Origin: Helicobacter_B zhangjianzhongii
GTDB taxonomy: Bacteria; Campylobacterota; Campylobacteria; Campylobacterales; Helicobacteraceae
Length of the DNA: 64,000 nt
NCBI RefSeq assembly: GCF_030249855.1
Contig: NZ_JANURN010000001.1
Coordinates: 1 to 64,000 of the forward strand
Direction of reading: 5' to 3'
Shown piece after piece: positions 1 through 9,011 of the stretch (its first letter is position 1; every line of letters starts with the position of its first letter). The notes beneath the pieces are model-generated. The model searched no databases. It had not been told where the DNA came from and saw only the letters and a list, made by a program, of their open reading frames with translations. Both the position numbers and the translations under genes were made by a program.

Positions 1-1140
1 TAGCCCATTTTGCGTGCGCTCGATGTTTTGATTGATAGCTACTGCCATCACCCCTAGCTCATCTTGGCTCTTTAGCACAAGTGGCTTTGGCGCGACTTTT
101 GTCTCGTGGTTTAGGTATTGGAAAAATCCTATAAGCAGCTGCTTAATCGTATTGATCGGTGCAGTGAAGTGGCGAATGATGAAAAATATCCCCACCGCGC
201 CAATAACTATCATAATGCTTGCCATAATAATAGTCTCAATGAGGTTTTTATTTACAGCGCGTGTGTAGTCTGATTTATCCGCAGTGGCGACAATTGTCCA
301 GCCAAAGGGGAATTGCTTATAAAATCCTAGCTTATCAACAACCTCACCATTTGGCATACGCAAGTTATAGTCAATTGTCCCATCGTGGTCAGGGTCATTT
401 CGTAGCTTCTCTTGCAGGGCAATCTCTACATCTTTTGATAATCCACTTTTGACAAACTCCATATCCTCGTGCGAGAAGATCGCACCACCATTGTCTGTCA
501 TAAATACGCTCATCGATGGTATCTCGGCATTTTTGAACGCCTCAAATCTCGCTTGGAATCCATCTACTGGTATATCAAAGCCCACGACCCCGATAAACTT
601 GCCATTTTTGATGATAGGCATTGTCGCAGTGGCAAAGTCGTATCCTTTATACTTGCCAACGGTACTTTTATACACAGGCGTGATGATACCGGCATTTTTC
701 TGCTTGGTTTGGACATACCACGGACGCGTGCGTAGATCTACCCCACCTGCGCTATCCCACGCAGGCGATAAGTGCGCATTGCCATTCTCACTATAATCTT
801 GCAAAATCGCTTTGCCATCATCTTCATAGACGATAAACATCAAAGGATATTTCGCAAGTGAAGAAGTCGTGCTAAGGATCAGCCGCTGGGATACGACATC
901 GTTGCGATCGGTCTTTGCCACATCTCTTGCTACGATACGCAAATGCTCTTGGGCTTCATCAGCCATAGTGATATAGATACTCTTATAGGCTGCTGCGAGC
1001 GTTTGCTGCTGGATACCTTGGTAGAGTTCGACAACTTTGCTAGAAGTTTTCTGGAAGTTAAAATAGCTTATCGCCATAATGATGACAACAGAGATTGCCA
1101 CCACACTTGCCGTAAGCTTCCCACCTAATGAACGAAACAT
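1..1140 (-). CDS. Methyl-accepting chemotaxis protein, N-terminal part (cut by window edge)
   Basis: An uninterrupted reading frame of 380 codons starts with ATG at 1140 (start MFRSLGGKL), after AAGGAG in a purine-rich leader, and runs off the left edge. There is an N-terminal membrane helix, then a periplasmic region of about 270 residues with dCache-type signatures (RPWYVQ around the first lobe; GFDIPVDGF and a later WTIVAT stretch). A second membrane helix (IMASIMIVIGAVGIFFII) and the start of a HAMP-like linker follow. By family knowledge the missing C-terminus would hold the cytoplasmic signalling hairpin. The likely role is sensing a small periplasmic ligand and signalling to CheA/CheW. 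The ligand cannot be told from sequence. Confidence 0.88.
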   Translation of the reverse strand, partial: MFRSLGGKLTASVVAISVVIIMAISYFNFQKTSSKVVELYQGIQQQTLAAAYKSIYITMADEAQEHLRIVARDVAKTDRNDVVSQRLILSTTSSLAKYPLMFIVYEDDGKAILQDYSENGNAHLSPAWDSAGGVDLRTRPWYVQTKQKNAGIITPVYKSTVGKYKGYDFATATMPIIKNGKFIGVVGFDIPVDGFQARFEAFKNAEIPSMSVFMTDNGGAIFSHEDMEFVKSGLSKDVEIALQEKLRNDPDHDGTIDYNLRMPNGEVVDKLGFYKQFPFGWTIVATADKSDYTRAVNKNLIETIIMASIMIVIGAVGIFFIIRHFTAPINTIKQLLIGFFQYLNHETKVAPKPLVLKSQDELGVMAVAINQNIERTQNGL

Positions 1141-1293
1141 ACAGATCTCCTTAAGCGTAGATTACAAATGTAAAGTATCGGTAAAACAAAGGCGCGATTT
1201 TAGTAGAATCTAGCTTTTTATTTGCTTATATTTTAGACGATCACAAGCACCAAACTCTAGTGGTGTGCGTGATTCTCACGGCTAGATGAAAGG

Positions 1294-2337
1294 CTATCGC
1301 TTGGTCTTTTCTCTCACCATTTGCACTAAGGCTATGGCGTTTTCTCGCGGCAAATCTGGGAGCATTCCGTGCCCTAGGTTGAATATATGCCCCCCTTGCT
1401 TCCCCATAATCCGCACTATCTCATCAACCCCACTCTCCATAGCCGCCCTGTCATAGAGCAAGGCTGGCTCGAGATTGCCCTGCAAGACAAACTTATCTCC
1501 TAGCACCTGCTTTGCCCTCCCCATACCGACCCCCCAATCCACTCCAAACACTTCAAACTCCGCCCCGCACATATCCACTTCATAGCGGATCTCCTCTAGC
1601 AAGCCGCCCACACCTTTGGGGAAAAGCATCACCGGCACACTTGGGAAGTCCTTTTTAAGCGATCGCGCGATCTCACACATATAGCTAAAGCCAAACTCTA
1701 TATACGCCCTAGGGCTAAGCGCACCCGCCCAGCTATCAAAGATCTGCACGGCATTTGCCCCTGCTCTAATCTGCGCACTTAAATACGCGATAAGCTCTTT
1801 TGTGAGCTTTTGCAGCAATGTGTGAAGTAGCGTTGGATTGGTATAAAGCAGTCTTTTGCTCTGTGTGTAGCTCTTGCTGCCTTGCCCCTCTATCATATAA
1901 GTCGCAAGTGTCCAAGGCGCACCGCAGAATCCTATCAATGCCTTATCTCTAGCAAGCTTTGATCGCACGCTAGAGATCGTATCATACACATAGCTAAGAT
2001 CATCTTGCACGCCGCTTTTAAGCGTGTTTATGCTTGAGCCATCGCGCGTAGTTTGCAAAAATCTTGGACCCTCCCCCGCGACAAACTCAAGCTCTAGCCC
2101 CATAGCCATAGGCAGCACCAAAATATCGCTAAACAAAATCGCCGCATCCACATCAAGGATCTCCACGGGCTGGAGCGTTACCTCCGTGGCTAGCGCGACA
2201 TTTTGACACAGGTCCAAAAAGCTCCCCGCTTTTGCGCGTGTGGTTTGATACTCGCTTAGATACCTGCCTGCTTGGCGCATAAGCCATATAGGTGTATAGG
2301 GCGTGGGCTTTTTCAATGCCGCATCGATAAAAATCAT
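1294..2337 (-). CDS. hemE: Uroporphyrinogen decarboxylase
   Basis: This 347-residue protein is full length for HemE. It decarboxylates the four acetate side chains of uroporphyrinogen III to give coproporphyrinogen III in cytoplasmic haem synthesis. The N-terminus has the family signature PIWLMRQAGRY (residues about 16-26), which binds substrate carboxylates. Also visible are FSDILV, GFCGAPWTLATYM, the FDSWAG motif and the C-terminal FNLGHG motif. ATG at 2337 is preceded by AAGGATAAGCG, a good ribosome-binding site. No repeat insertion or G tract is present, unlike many neighbours. It is divergent from the island that follows, and its upstream region carries the left island repeat. Confidence 0.97.
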   Translation of the reverse strand: MIFIDAALKKPTPYTPIWLMRQAGRYLSEYQTTRAKAGSFLDLCQNVALATEVTLQPVEILDVDAAILFSDILVLPMAMGLELEFVAGEGPRFLQTTRDGSSINTLKSGVQDDLSYVYDTISSVRSKLARDKALIGFCGAPWTLATYMIEGQGSKSYTQSKRLLYTNPTLLHTLLQKLTKELIAYLSAQIRAGANAVQIFDSWAGALSPRAYIEFGFSYMCEIARSLKKDFPSVPVMLFPKGVGGLLEEIRYEVDMCGAEFEVFGVDWGVGMGRAKQVLGDKFVLQGNLEPALLYDRAAMESGVDEIVRIMGKQGGHIFNLGHGMLPDLPRENAIALVQMVREKTKR

Positions 2338-2415
2338 CGCTTATCCTTAAAAGTAGTATCGCTTGGTTTGAGCGTAAAGTATGGGCTGGATTCTAGCTAA
2401 TATCGCTTAAAAGTG

Positions 2416-2493
2416 GATTTAAGCAAGCACTGCTATAATCGCGCTTTATTTCCCTGCCATACCATACTTAAAGGATAGCGATGAGAATCCTAG
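2416..2493 (+). repeat. Left direct repeat flanking the 2.5-12.1 kb island
   Basis: About 78 bp beginning GATTTAAGCAAGCACTGC and ending with ATGAGAATCCTAG. They match 12143-12221 with only a few substitutions and one single-base indel. The unit contains an extended -10 promoter, a ribosome-binding site and the first four codons (MRIL) of a gene. At the right copy those codons continue into the carbamoyltransferase; here they run into a G tract. The arrangement looks like a duplicated promoter/start segment bounding inserted DNA. Confidence 0.8.
2431..2439 (+). promoter_or_regulatory. Extended -10 promoter (TGCTATAAT)
   Basis: A perfect TATAAT preceded by TGC, 42 bp before the ATG at 2481. 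Epsilonproteobacterial sigma-70 promoters often depend on the extended -10 rather than a -35 box. The same element stands before the carbamoyltransferase at 12158. It would drive the phase-variable ORF and probably the island operon. Confidence 0.65.
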
Positions 2494-3375
2494 ACTGCAT
2501 TACAAACGGGGGGGGGGGGGGAACTTAGGCGCGTAGGCTTTCCGGCTAAAAATGGCGATCGCTACGGCGATTCTGCGCTCATTACCACTCAAGGTAAATC
2601 CCTTGAATCGCCTTGCGAAGCCCCATTTTTAGCACGAAAATCCAACCGCGAGCAAAGTTATCCAAAAAATACACAAAGCCCCGTTTCTAGCTCCAAAATC
2701 TTAGAATCCAAAAGCGGCACTGAAACACAAATCACAAAAACCACCCAACTCCTAGAATCCACTTTTGAAAACGCCGCCGCTGATACACAAAAAGTGGATT
2801 CTAGTGTGGATTGCCACGCAGCCGCTACCGCGCCTGCTCGCAATGACAGAGAAAACAACGCCCACACAAGCAAAAGCACCGCTCACAATGACAACAAAAA
2901 TGCGATAAGTCAAAGAGCGGCTTCTTTAGAAAAAGTGGATTCTAGGAACACCTTTTTATCATCATTACAAGCCCTGCTTCACCAGCGATCCATAAGCACA
3001 AAAAACATAAACAAGGATTCTAGCACCGCCCAAAATGCAGCCACGCCGCAAGCCGCAGCGCGGCGATATAGCCCCCCATCTACTCTATGGCGTGCTGCTA
3101 CATCGCGCACAAAGCTACTGCTACAAACTATCCGCAACGCCACCTTATCCACGCTAGATAAATGCACCCACTCATTGCGCCGCCCTTTCATCGCCGACAA
3201 AGACGGCTACTGCAAACACTGCGGATACAGACTCTACAAGCCCCAATGGCTGCAAGAGCTAGAGTCCAAGCATAATGCCACAACACAAGTCAAAACAACA
3301 ACCAAACCCAAACAAAAGGATAAAAATGAGAAATCCAACAATCCTAAACCCAGAAGCCGAAGTCGAGAAGTTTAA
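2481..3375 (+). CDS. Phase-variable hypothetical protein, out of frame as assembled
   Basis: ATG at 2481 follows AAAGGATAGCG. The leader (MRILDCITN) enters a tract of 14 G and then stops at TAG 2526-2528, giving about 15 residues. With 13, 10 or 16 G the frame stays open to 3375, for about 298 residues. The first 150 or so would be repeat-derived (KVDSS, LESTF, a DCHAAATAPARND palindrome product). The C-terminal part has a CKHC pair in a short basic domain with no family I recognise. The segment after the G tract is nearly the same as those at about 36250-36440 and 41160-41206 on the minus strand. The 3' end overlaps the RelA/SpoT gene start by 50 bp, so its translation state could affect that gene. 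I cannot say that the protein is functional. Confidence 0.5.
2508..2521 (+). repeat. Poly-G tract, G14 (phase OFF)
   Basis: Fourteen G after the nine-codon leader at 2481. Reading gives GGA-ACT-TAG. Loss of one G restores the long downstream frame. Confidence 0.9.
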
Positions 3376-4573
3376 GCAAAGGCGCGAGATCTACAAAATC
3401 TTTGAAATGATTATCAAAAACTATGTCAAAAACATAGCCGATAATCTTGCTAAAGAGGGCAAAATCAGCTCAAACTACAAAATCACCTCCCGCACCAAAA
3501 AGCCAGAGAGCTACAAGGGCAAAATCACCCGCCCCAACAAAGACTACACCGATCCACTTCATCAAATCACCGATCTAGCAGGCGTGAAAGTCATCTTCAA
3601 CACCACCAAGGATCAAAAAGCCTTTAACACTGAATTTGTGAAGCGTATAGGGGGCTTGCGCGATGATGAAAATAGCGCGAATTTGCGTGATGAGAAGTAT
3701 GAAAAAAGGCAGTTTGGCTACCTAGGCATACACCATATCGTGTGGTTTGATGAGAGCTTGCTGGATGGCAAAATCACTTGGGAAAACCGCGAGATCGATG
3801 GCGAGACAACACTCATAGATGAGTGGGAGAATGGGCAGCGGCTGCTAGCGGCAAAAGGCGTAGCAAAGGAGCAGCTAAAAAACTTCCGCGCAGAAATACA
3901 GACAATGACATTTTTGCAATATATTTGGGCAGAGATTGAGCATAAAGTCCGCTACAAGCCAGACAAAAAGCTTGATAAAGAAACCGAGCGGATATTTGAT
4001 AGGATCGCCGCGCTACTAGAGCTCTCAGATGCGGCTTTTGAGGAGCTACTAGAGCTTGTGGAGCAAAAAGATAGGCAGACAAAAGACTCTATTCAACAAA
4101 TCCACACCGCCAGCGAGCCAGACAAGAAGCACGAGAGAGAAAAGCAGCTGCTCCTAGATAGCTCTGATGTGATCCAAACCTGCCTAAATAGCGAGGATTT
4201 TTCAGCTCTTTTAGCACAGGTCAAAACACAGAATCTAGCCTATATCAACGCCCCCATTGACTATATCGATAAAGGCTTTGTGAAGCTGCTACAAAAAGCA
4301 GAGATTAGCAGCTACTATGAGCTAAAGCGTATTTTTGATGAAAGGGTGCTAGAGCAGCTTAGAAGCTATGCGGAAAAGTCAGCGGCGAAAGCTATGTATC
4401 AAAAGCTAGAGATCATCAAAGCCCTAATCTATCTCTCTATACAAGATCCAAAAACACAAGAGGAGATCTATGTAGGCAAAGATGGCGTAGTGGCAGGGGC
4501 ATTGGTAAAAAGCCTGCCTAAAAAACCATTGACAAAGGAAACCACACACAAAGGAGTAAATAGCAAAATATGA
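3326..4573 (+). CDS. RelA/SpoT-domain (alarmone synthetase-like) protein
   Basis: A 415-residue protein. ATG at 3326 is chosen because AAAGGATAAAA precedes it; the frame is open 17 codons further upstream without a good site. A RelA/SpoT synthetase fold is visible: SYKGK (about residue 62), ITDLAGVKVIF (about 80-90), FGYLGIHH (about 129), then EIQTMTFLQYIWAEIEHKVRYK (shown here as the EIQ..T and WAEIEHK..YK motifs, about 189-211). The remaining 200 residues are helical and not recognised. Related small alarmone synthetases transfer pyrophosphate to GDP/GTP or tRNA, and some are toxins. No HD hydrolase domain is seen. It is the first intact gene of the island operon and overlaps the next gene by 4 bp (ATGA). 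Confidence 0.8.
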   Translation: MRNPTILNPEAEVEKFKQRREIYKIFEMIIKNYVKNIADNLAKEGKISSNYKITSRTKKPESYKGKITRPNKDYTDPLHQITDLAGVKVIFNTTKDQKAFNTEFVKRIGGLRDDENSANLRDEKYEKRQFGYLGIHHIVWFDESLLDGKITWENREIDGETTLIDEWENGQRLLAAKGVAKEQLKNFRAEIQTMTFLQYIWAEIEHKVRYKPDKKLDKETERIFDRIAALLELSDAAFEELLELVEQKDRQTKDSIQQIHTASEPDKKHEREKQLLLDSSDVIQTCLNSEDFSALLAQVKTQNLAYINAPIDYIDKGFVKLLQKAEISSYYELKRIFDERVLEQLRSYAEKSAAKAMYQKLEIIKALIYLSIQDPKTQEEIYVGKDGVVAGALVKSLPKKPLTKETTHKGVNSKI

Positions 4574-5604
4574 AATATGTAGCCGCACTATGGCAGGGCA
4601 TAGGCAAAGGCGTGCGAAAAAAACGCACAAAAAAACGCGAAAAAGCCAAGAGTCAAAATAGTGAAAAAAAGCGCGAAGCAATGCTAAAAAAATGGGACAA
4701 AGCTTTTGTAGCATTTGCCAAGGCTAATGGAATTGACATCCCCAAAAAGAAGCAAAGGAAAAAAATGTGGAAAACACTCTTTAGACATCTTGGCAGAATC
4801 GTAGGAATCACCAAAGGAGCATACATAATGGCAGAAGAAATTCTAAGCAAAAATGGGCTAAAGCAATATCGCCTAATAATAATTGAAAACGGCAAGGAAG
4901 TAAGCTTTAATTGTATCAGTGAAGAAGGCTTTGATAGGTTGCACGATCAGGCAAAGCGTATAGCACAAGACCTTGACACTACCAAAAGTGATTTAGGCAC
5001 AAAGCAAGGCGAGCTAGAGGCAGCGCAAGGGCAGCTAAAGCAAGCAAAAGAAGTGCTAGCAGAAGCAAATAGCAAGCTAGAATCCCAAGAGCAAGAGATC
5101 AAAGACAAGCAAGATAAGCTAGAAGCAGCACAAGATGAGCTAGGCAAAGCTAAAAACGCTCTGCAAGCAAAGGAGCAGGAGCTAGAAACGCTGCGTAAGG
5201 ACTTTGGCGAAGATCTCTTAGCGTGCTATAAAGAGCTACCCCAAAGCTTCCGCGCTAGCCTAAATCTCACAGAGAGCAACCCAGCCTTTATCCTAGGGAT
5301 ACGAGATAAGCTTCCTACCGTGCATAAAAATATGAGCGAAATGGCGCAAAGATCCCATAAAAATGGGCAAAGCCTAGAGTCCCAAGAGCTACAAAGCTTG
5401 CGAGTGTTTATCGAAAAGCTGTGGGAGTTTCTAGGCAAGATGGGCTATGTCTATGAACGGATAGAGACGCAAGAGGGCGAGCGATTTGACACGGCAAAGC
5501 ATATCGCTGTGAATGACAAAGTAAGCGGCACAATCGACAAAGTGCTGCTACAAGGCTTCAAAAAGGGCGACACCCTAAAATCACTTGTTGTTATAAAGGA
5601 GTAG
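4570..5604 (+). CDS. Coiled-coil protein with GrpE-like C-terminus
   Basis: 344 residues from ATG 4570, which overlaps the preceding stop. A second, better-placed start is ATG 4828 (residue 87) after AAAGGAG, so a shorter 258-residue form is possible. The first 80 residues are very basic (RKKRTKKREK, PKKKQRKK). Residues about 120-213 form a long charged coiled coil rich in E, K, Q and A. The last 55 residues resemble the beta domain of GrpE: an ERIE..EGERFDTAKHIAV stretch, then a GTIDKVLLQGF turn and a final SLVVI strand, like the FDP..HEAV and G.i..v...Gy patterns of GrpE. With an Hsp70-like gene 2 bp downstream, a dedicated nucleotide-exchange or partner role is inferred. The homology call rests on motif reading only. 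Confidence 0.62.
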   Translation: MKYVAALWQGIGKGVRKKRTKKREKAKSQNSEKKREAMLKKWDKAFVAFAKANGIDIPKKKQRKKMWKTLFRHLGRIVGITKGAYIMAEEILSKNGLKQYRLIIIENGKEVSFNCISEEGFDRLHDQAKRIAQDLDTTKSDLGTKQGELEAAQGQLKQAKEVLAEANSKLESQEQEIKDKQDKLEAAQDELGKAKNALQAKEQELETLRKDFGEDLLACYKELPQSFRASLNLTESNPAFILGIRDKLPTVHKNMSEMAQRSHKNGQSLESQELQSLRVFIEKLWEFLGKMGYVYERIETQEGERFDTAKHIAVNDKVSGTIDKVLLQGFKKGDTLKSLVVIKE

Positions 5605-5606
5605 CT

Positions 5607-7784
5607 ATGATAGAAAATGTCTTAGATGTAAAAGAAATCATCTTACACAAAAATGAACCCCTAGCACTAAAGCTTGTAGCCATACAGCCAGAGACACAAG
5701 AGGGCTTTGAGAACGCAAAAAAAGTGCTACTAGCAGTCGAGCAGATAGCCATAGGCATAAGCCCTTATGACAAAAGCAGGCTTAATGACATCAATATCGG
5801 GCATTGGGATTTGTATCGTTATGGCGATGTAAGTGCAAGCAGCATTAGAATCCCCCTATTTAAAACGCTGCCTGCTAGAAATCCCAACGCCGATGTCAAG
5901 CCAAATAGCGTAGTCGCCATAGACTTTGGGACGAAATCTACCACTGTAGGTATCATCGATGAGAGTGGAGAAAAACGCCTGCTGCGAGTGGGGAGCAGGA
6001 CAAGCGGCGAGATCAAAAAAGAAGATTATGAAAACCCTACCATTATGGAGTTTCGCCATATCCCTGCTTTCCAAATCGCTTATAGCAGCTGCAAGACTCG
6101 CCCGCTAACTGCTTTGGAGGATTTATGTATCTCTCACATTGCGGCAAATCATCAAAACGAAGCGTTAGCAGAGGATTTTTCGCGCTTTTTTAGCAAGCTC
6201 AAGCAGTGGGCAGGCTATGGCAAAACTTACCGCGTGAAAGATCAAGACAACAACACCATTTCCCTAAAAGAATTTCTACACATTGGCAGCGATGAGCGCA
6301 ATCTCAACCCCATAGAAATCTATGCCTACTACCTCGCACGCTTTATCAACACGATGGATAATGGTATCTACACCACCTATCTCCTCTCCTACCCTGATAA
6401 ATTCTCCAAAGAAGTGCGAGAACAGATCCGAGCTAGCTTTGAAAGGGGGATCAAAAAGGCTATCCCTTATGCTGTGCTTACCAATCCCAACAACTCCATA
6501 AAAGTCGAGCAAATCGCCACTGAGCCAGCGGCGTATGCGATCTGCGCGCTTGATGAATATGGCTTTATGCGTGAAAAGTTCTTAAAGCGAAGTTTGGAGG
6601 TGTATTATGGGGTGTTTGACTTCGGTGGGGGGACTACGGACTTTGACTTTGGGGTGCTATCACTCTCACAGACTAAGGGCTATACCTATCGCTTAGAGCA
6701 TTTTGGCGGCGGAGGCGATGAGAAGCTAGGCGGAGAGAATCTGCTAGAGTTTTTAGCCTATGAAGCCTTCAAGCAAAATTTAGAGCGTATGCGTGAGAGT
6801 GGCTGCAAATTTAGCGAATCGCCCTTTCCTGACCCAGAGCTAAATGACGCTATCCGCGACCAAGTCGATAACAGCGAAGAAGCTAGGCGCAATAGCGCGG
6901 CGATGATAAAAGTGCTACGCCTCATAGTAGAAAATATCCAAGCTTATGAAGAGTTTGGAGATCTATCTAACACTAGCTTTGATCTATGCACAAGCGATGG
7001 AGATAATGTAAGCGTTTCACTACAAATTGAGTCCAAAAAGCTTATCGCCCAGCTTACGCAAAAAATCCAAGCAGGAGTGGAGAAATTTTTCCAAGAGTTT
7101 CTTGCCACAGCTAGGAGTCATTTCCCAAGCCCAAGCAAAGATGATGGGCTTTTGCTGCATATTTTCCTAGGGGGCAATGCCGCTAGATCGCCCATTGTCA
7201 AAGAAGCCTTTGAAGCATTGATAAAAAGAGAGAGCAAAGGAGGCATAAGCTTTGAGCTACACGCCCCGCTAGGCACGCCAGAAGCAGATGATGAGATAGT
7301 AAGGCAGTTTGGAGCAAGTGCCATAGAGCAAGATCTAGCCAAAAAGGTTACCTGCAAGACAGGCGTAGTCTTTGGGCTACTAGAATCTCGCCCAAGCAAT
7401 AGGCGTATAGAAATCATCTCGAGCGTAGGTGTCAATGATGATGCGAAGTTTAAATACTTCCTAGGCACAGGCGATGCCAAAGAGTTTAACCTAGTTATCG
7501 ACAGAAACGCCCTGCACGATGGCAGCAAGCAGCTCTTCTTAGACCACGCGCATTTTACAGAGTATGAGCTGCTCTACACGCCAGATCAAAGGGCAGCCGA
7601 TGAGAGAGAAGACTACTCGCCCAAAGAGCTTAATGCCAAGCTCAAGACAATCAGGCTCGATAAAGCGTATGGAGAAGATGACTCTATCTATATCCAAGCA
7701 AAAGGGGCAAATGGGATACAAGTAAGTGTCATCTCAAAAGCAGATGATAGCGTGCTATATAGCGTAGATTACATATTAGAATAA
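5607..7784 (+). CDS. Divergent Hsp70-like ATPase
   Basis: 725 residues with a clean RBS (AAAGGAG). The actin/Hsp70 nucleotide-binding signatures are present: phosphate-1 AIDFGTKSTTVG (about 104-115), phosphate-2 FDFGGGTTDF (about 337), and adenosine motif LGGNAARSP (about 520). It has a 100-residue N-terminal extension before phosphate-1 and a C-terminal region (about 560-725) unlike the DnaK substrate-binding domain, with no EEVD-like tail, so it is not the housekeeping DnaK. It follows the GrpE-like gene and precedes a small hydrophobic-headed protein by 10 bp. A system-specific chaperone or ATP-dependent sensor/scaffold is a fair inference; the client is unknown. Confidence 0.8.
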   Translation: MIENVLDVKEIILHKNEPLALKLVAIQPETQEGFENAKKVLLAVEQIAIGISPYDKSRLNDINIGHWDLYRYGDVSASSIRIPLFKTLPARNPNADVKPNSVVAIDFGTKSTTVGIIDESGEKRLLRVGSRTSGEIKKEDYENPTIMEFRHIPAFQIAYSSCKTRPLTALEDLCISHIAANHQNEALAEDFSRFFSKLKQWAGYGKTYRVKDQDNNTISLKEFLHIGSDERNLNPIEIYAYYLARFINTMDNGIYTTYLLSYPDKFSKEVREQIRASFERGIKKAIPYAVLTNPNNSIKVEQIATEPAAYAICALDEYGFMREKFLKRSLEVYYGVFDFGGGTTDFDFGVLSLSQTKGYTYRLEHFGGGGDEKLGGENLLEFLAYEAFKQNLERMRESGCKFSESPFPDPELNDAIRDQVDNSEEARRNSAAMIKVLRLIVENIQAYEEFGDLSNTSFDLCTSDGDNVSVSLQIESKKLIAQLTQKIQAGVEKFFQEFLATARSHFPSPSKDDGLLLHIFLGGNAARSPIVKEAFEALIKRESKGGISFELHAPLGTPEADDEIVRQFGASAIEQDLAKKVTCKTGVVFGLLESRPSNRRIEIISSVGVNDDAKFKYFLGTGDAKEFNLVIDRNALHDGSKQLFLDHAHFTEYELLYTPDQRAADEREDYSPKELNAKLKTIRLDKAYGEDDSIYIQAKGANGIQVSVISKADDSVLYSVDYILE

Positions 7785-7794
7785 GGAGTGAAAA

Positions 7795-8448
7795 ATGTTA
7801 GGTTTGATCGGAAGTGCGATTAGTGCTGTGGTAAGTGGTGTTACAAGTGCGTGTTCCGCGATAGGAGGCTTTATCGCTAAAGCCGCACCTATCGCGGTGG
7901 AGATCGCTAAGTGCTTGCCTGTGGTGAGAGACATCATCACGGCTATTGGAAAGATACTTGAGATTATCAGTGGTGATACCAAGCCAGAGAATCTTGGCGC
8001 GGCTATGCAGCAGTGCGATAAAAAGCCAGAGGACTTTGAGACCACAAAGGAGTATATTAAGTATTTAGAAGAGGAGATTAAGGCTGGCAGGGTGGATTGC
8101 TCAGTCAATGAAGATAAGACTATCAGCACGGCAAACGCGGCATTAGGGGCATTTATCACGCTAGAAGGGGTAAAAGAGCAGTATGATCAAATTGATCTAA
8201 GCTTCTTCAAAGATGTGGGACCGAAGTTTAATGATGGCAAGCTAAACGCCCAAGAGGTCAAAAGTATCATTGAAACTGCGGATAAAAACGGCGTAAATCC
8301 CCAAGAAGTGGGCAAATATATCGCAGGGGAGAAGCCAGAGAATATCGATAGTGCCAAATCCACCCTACAAGAAGCCATAAAAGCCACCGACCCAAGCTTA
8401 AGCGACCAAGATCTAAACGCCAAGATCAAAGATGTGCTGCAAGACTAG
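7795..8448 (+). CDS. Unrecognised island protein with hydrophobic Gly/Ala-rich N-terminus
   Basis: 217 residues with a strong RBS (AAGGAGTGAAAA). Residues 1-60 are almost free of charge until about residue 35 and rich in G, A, S, I and V (starting MLGLIGSAISAVVSGV), consistent with a membrane-associating hairpin. The rest is acidic and helical, with two short NDGKLNAQEV / DKNGVNPQEV segments that loosely recall EF-hand-like repeats without canonical spacing. No family is recognised. It sits between the Hsp70-like ATPase and the 170-residue protein in the same tight operon. A membrane-acting effector is one possibility, supported only by the hydrophobic head and the context. Confidence 0.6.
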   Translation: MLGLIGSAISAVVSGVTSACSAIGGFIAKAAPIAVEIAKCLPVVRDIITAIGKILEIISGDTKPENLGAAMQQCDKKPEDFETTKEYIKYLEEEIKAGRVDCSVNEDKTISTANAALGAFITLEGVKEQYDQIDLSFFKDVGPKFNDGKLNAQEVKSIIETADKNGVNPQEVGKYIAGEKPENIDSAKSTLQEAIKATDPSLSDQDLNAKIKDVLQD

Positions 8449-8450
8449 CT

Positions 8451-8963
8451 ATGAGTGGCATTGATATTGCGTGCTTATTTGTAGCTTGCGATGATAAGCT
8501 CCGTATTTTCCGCCGCTATGCGACCAATGATGGCAAAGGTGGGGTAGAGAAACTCAAAAAAGAGGGGCAAGAAGTCTTTGACATTGATGAAAGCTTGTGG
8601 AAGTGGTGGGAGAGGGAGCTAGAGACTACCTCTAGCGATAGAATGGATCTGTGCTTCATCTATGATACGCCTTATGAGATCCTTAGCCCCTACTTCACGC
8701 CCGCAAAAGACAGGAGTCGCTGGACTAGCTTAGGGCTTATCAAAGAGCTATTGCAGCGATGTAGCCTAGAGCCAAGAGAGCTACTGCCTCCAAGCGGCAA
8801 GCCTATCGCTATGGATAAAGCAGGCAAGATAGATCGCCTGCATATCAGCATAGAAGTGGATATACACGCACCTTGTGTCCCTGCGATACCTAAGAGTAGG
8901 GAGAGAGAGGGGAATAGGTGGGCAGAGTATGTGAAAAATCGTAGAGCTAAAGATAGCAACTAG
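8451..8963 (+). CDS. Unrecognised 170-residue island protein
   Basis: It starts 2 bp after the previous stop with only a weak site, suggesting translational coupling. The protein is soluble-looking, with a Trp-rich patch (SLWKWWERELE, about residues 45-56), a central YDTPYEILSPYF segment and a basic C-terminus (WAEYVKNRRAKDSN). I recognise no domain. Its position inside the operon is the main evidence that it is a real gene, together with codon use and absence of repeat DNA like its neighbours. Confidence 0.55.
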   Translation: MSGIDIACLFVACDDKLRIFRRYATNDGKGGVEKLKKEGQEVFDIDESLWKWWERELETTSSDRMDLCFIYDTPYEILSPYFTPAKDRSRWTSLGLIKELLQRCSLEPRELLPPSGKPIAMDKAGKIDRLHISIEVDIHAPCVPAIPKSREREGNRWAEYVKNRRAKDSN

Positions 8964-9011
8964 GCTTGATTGTAAGTATTGCCTGCCCACAAACCAACAA
9001 AGGATTAAACA

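Noticed and set aside
5607..7784. Housekeeping DnaK
   Set aside because: It has an N-terminal extension, lacks a DnaK-like substrate-binding domain and sits in an accessory operon.
8187..8429. Reverse ORF opposite the small island protein
   Set aside because: No RBS, and the forward frame has operon spacing and a strong start.
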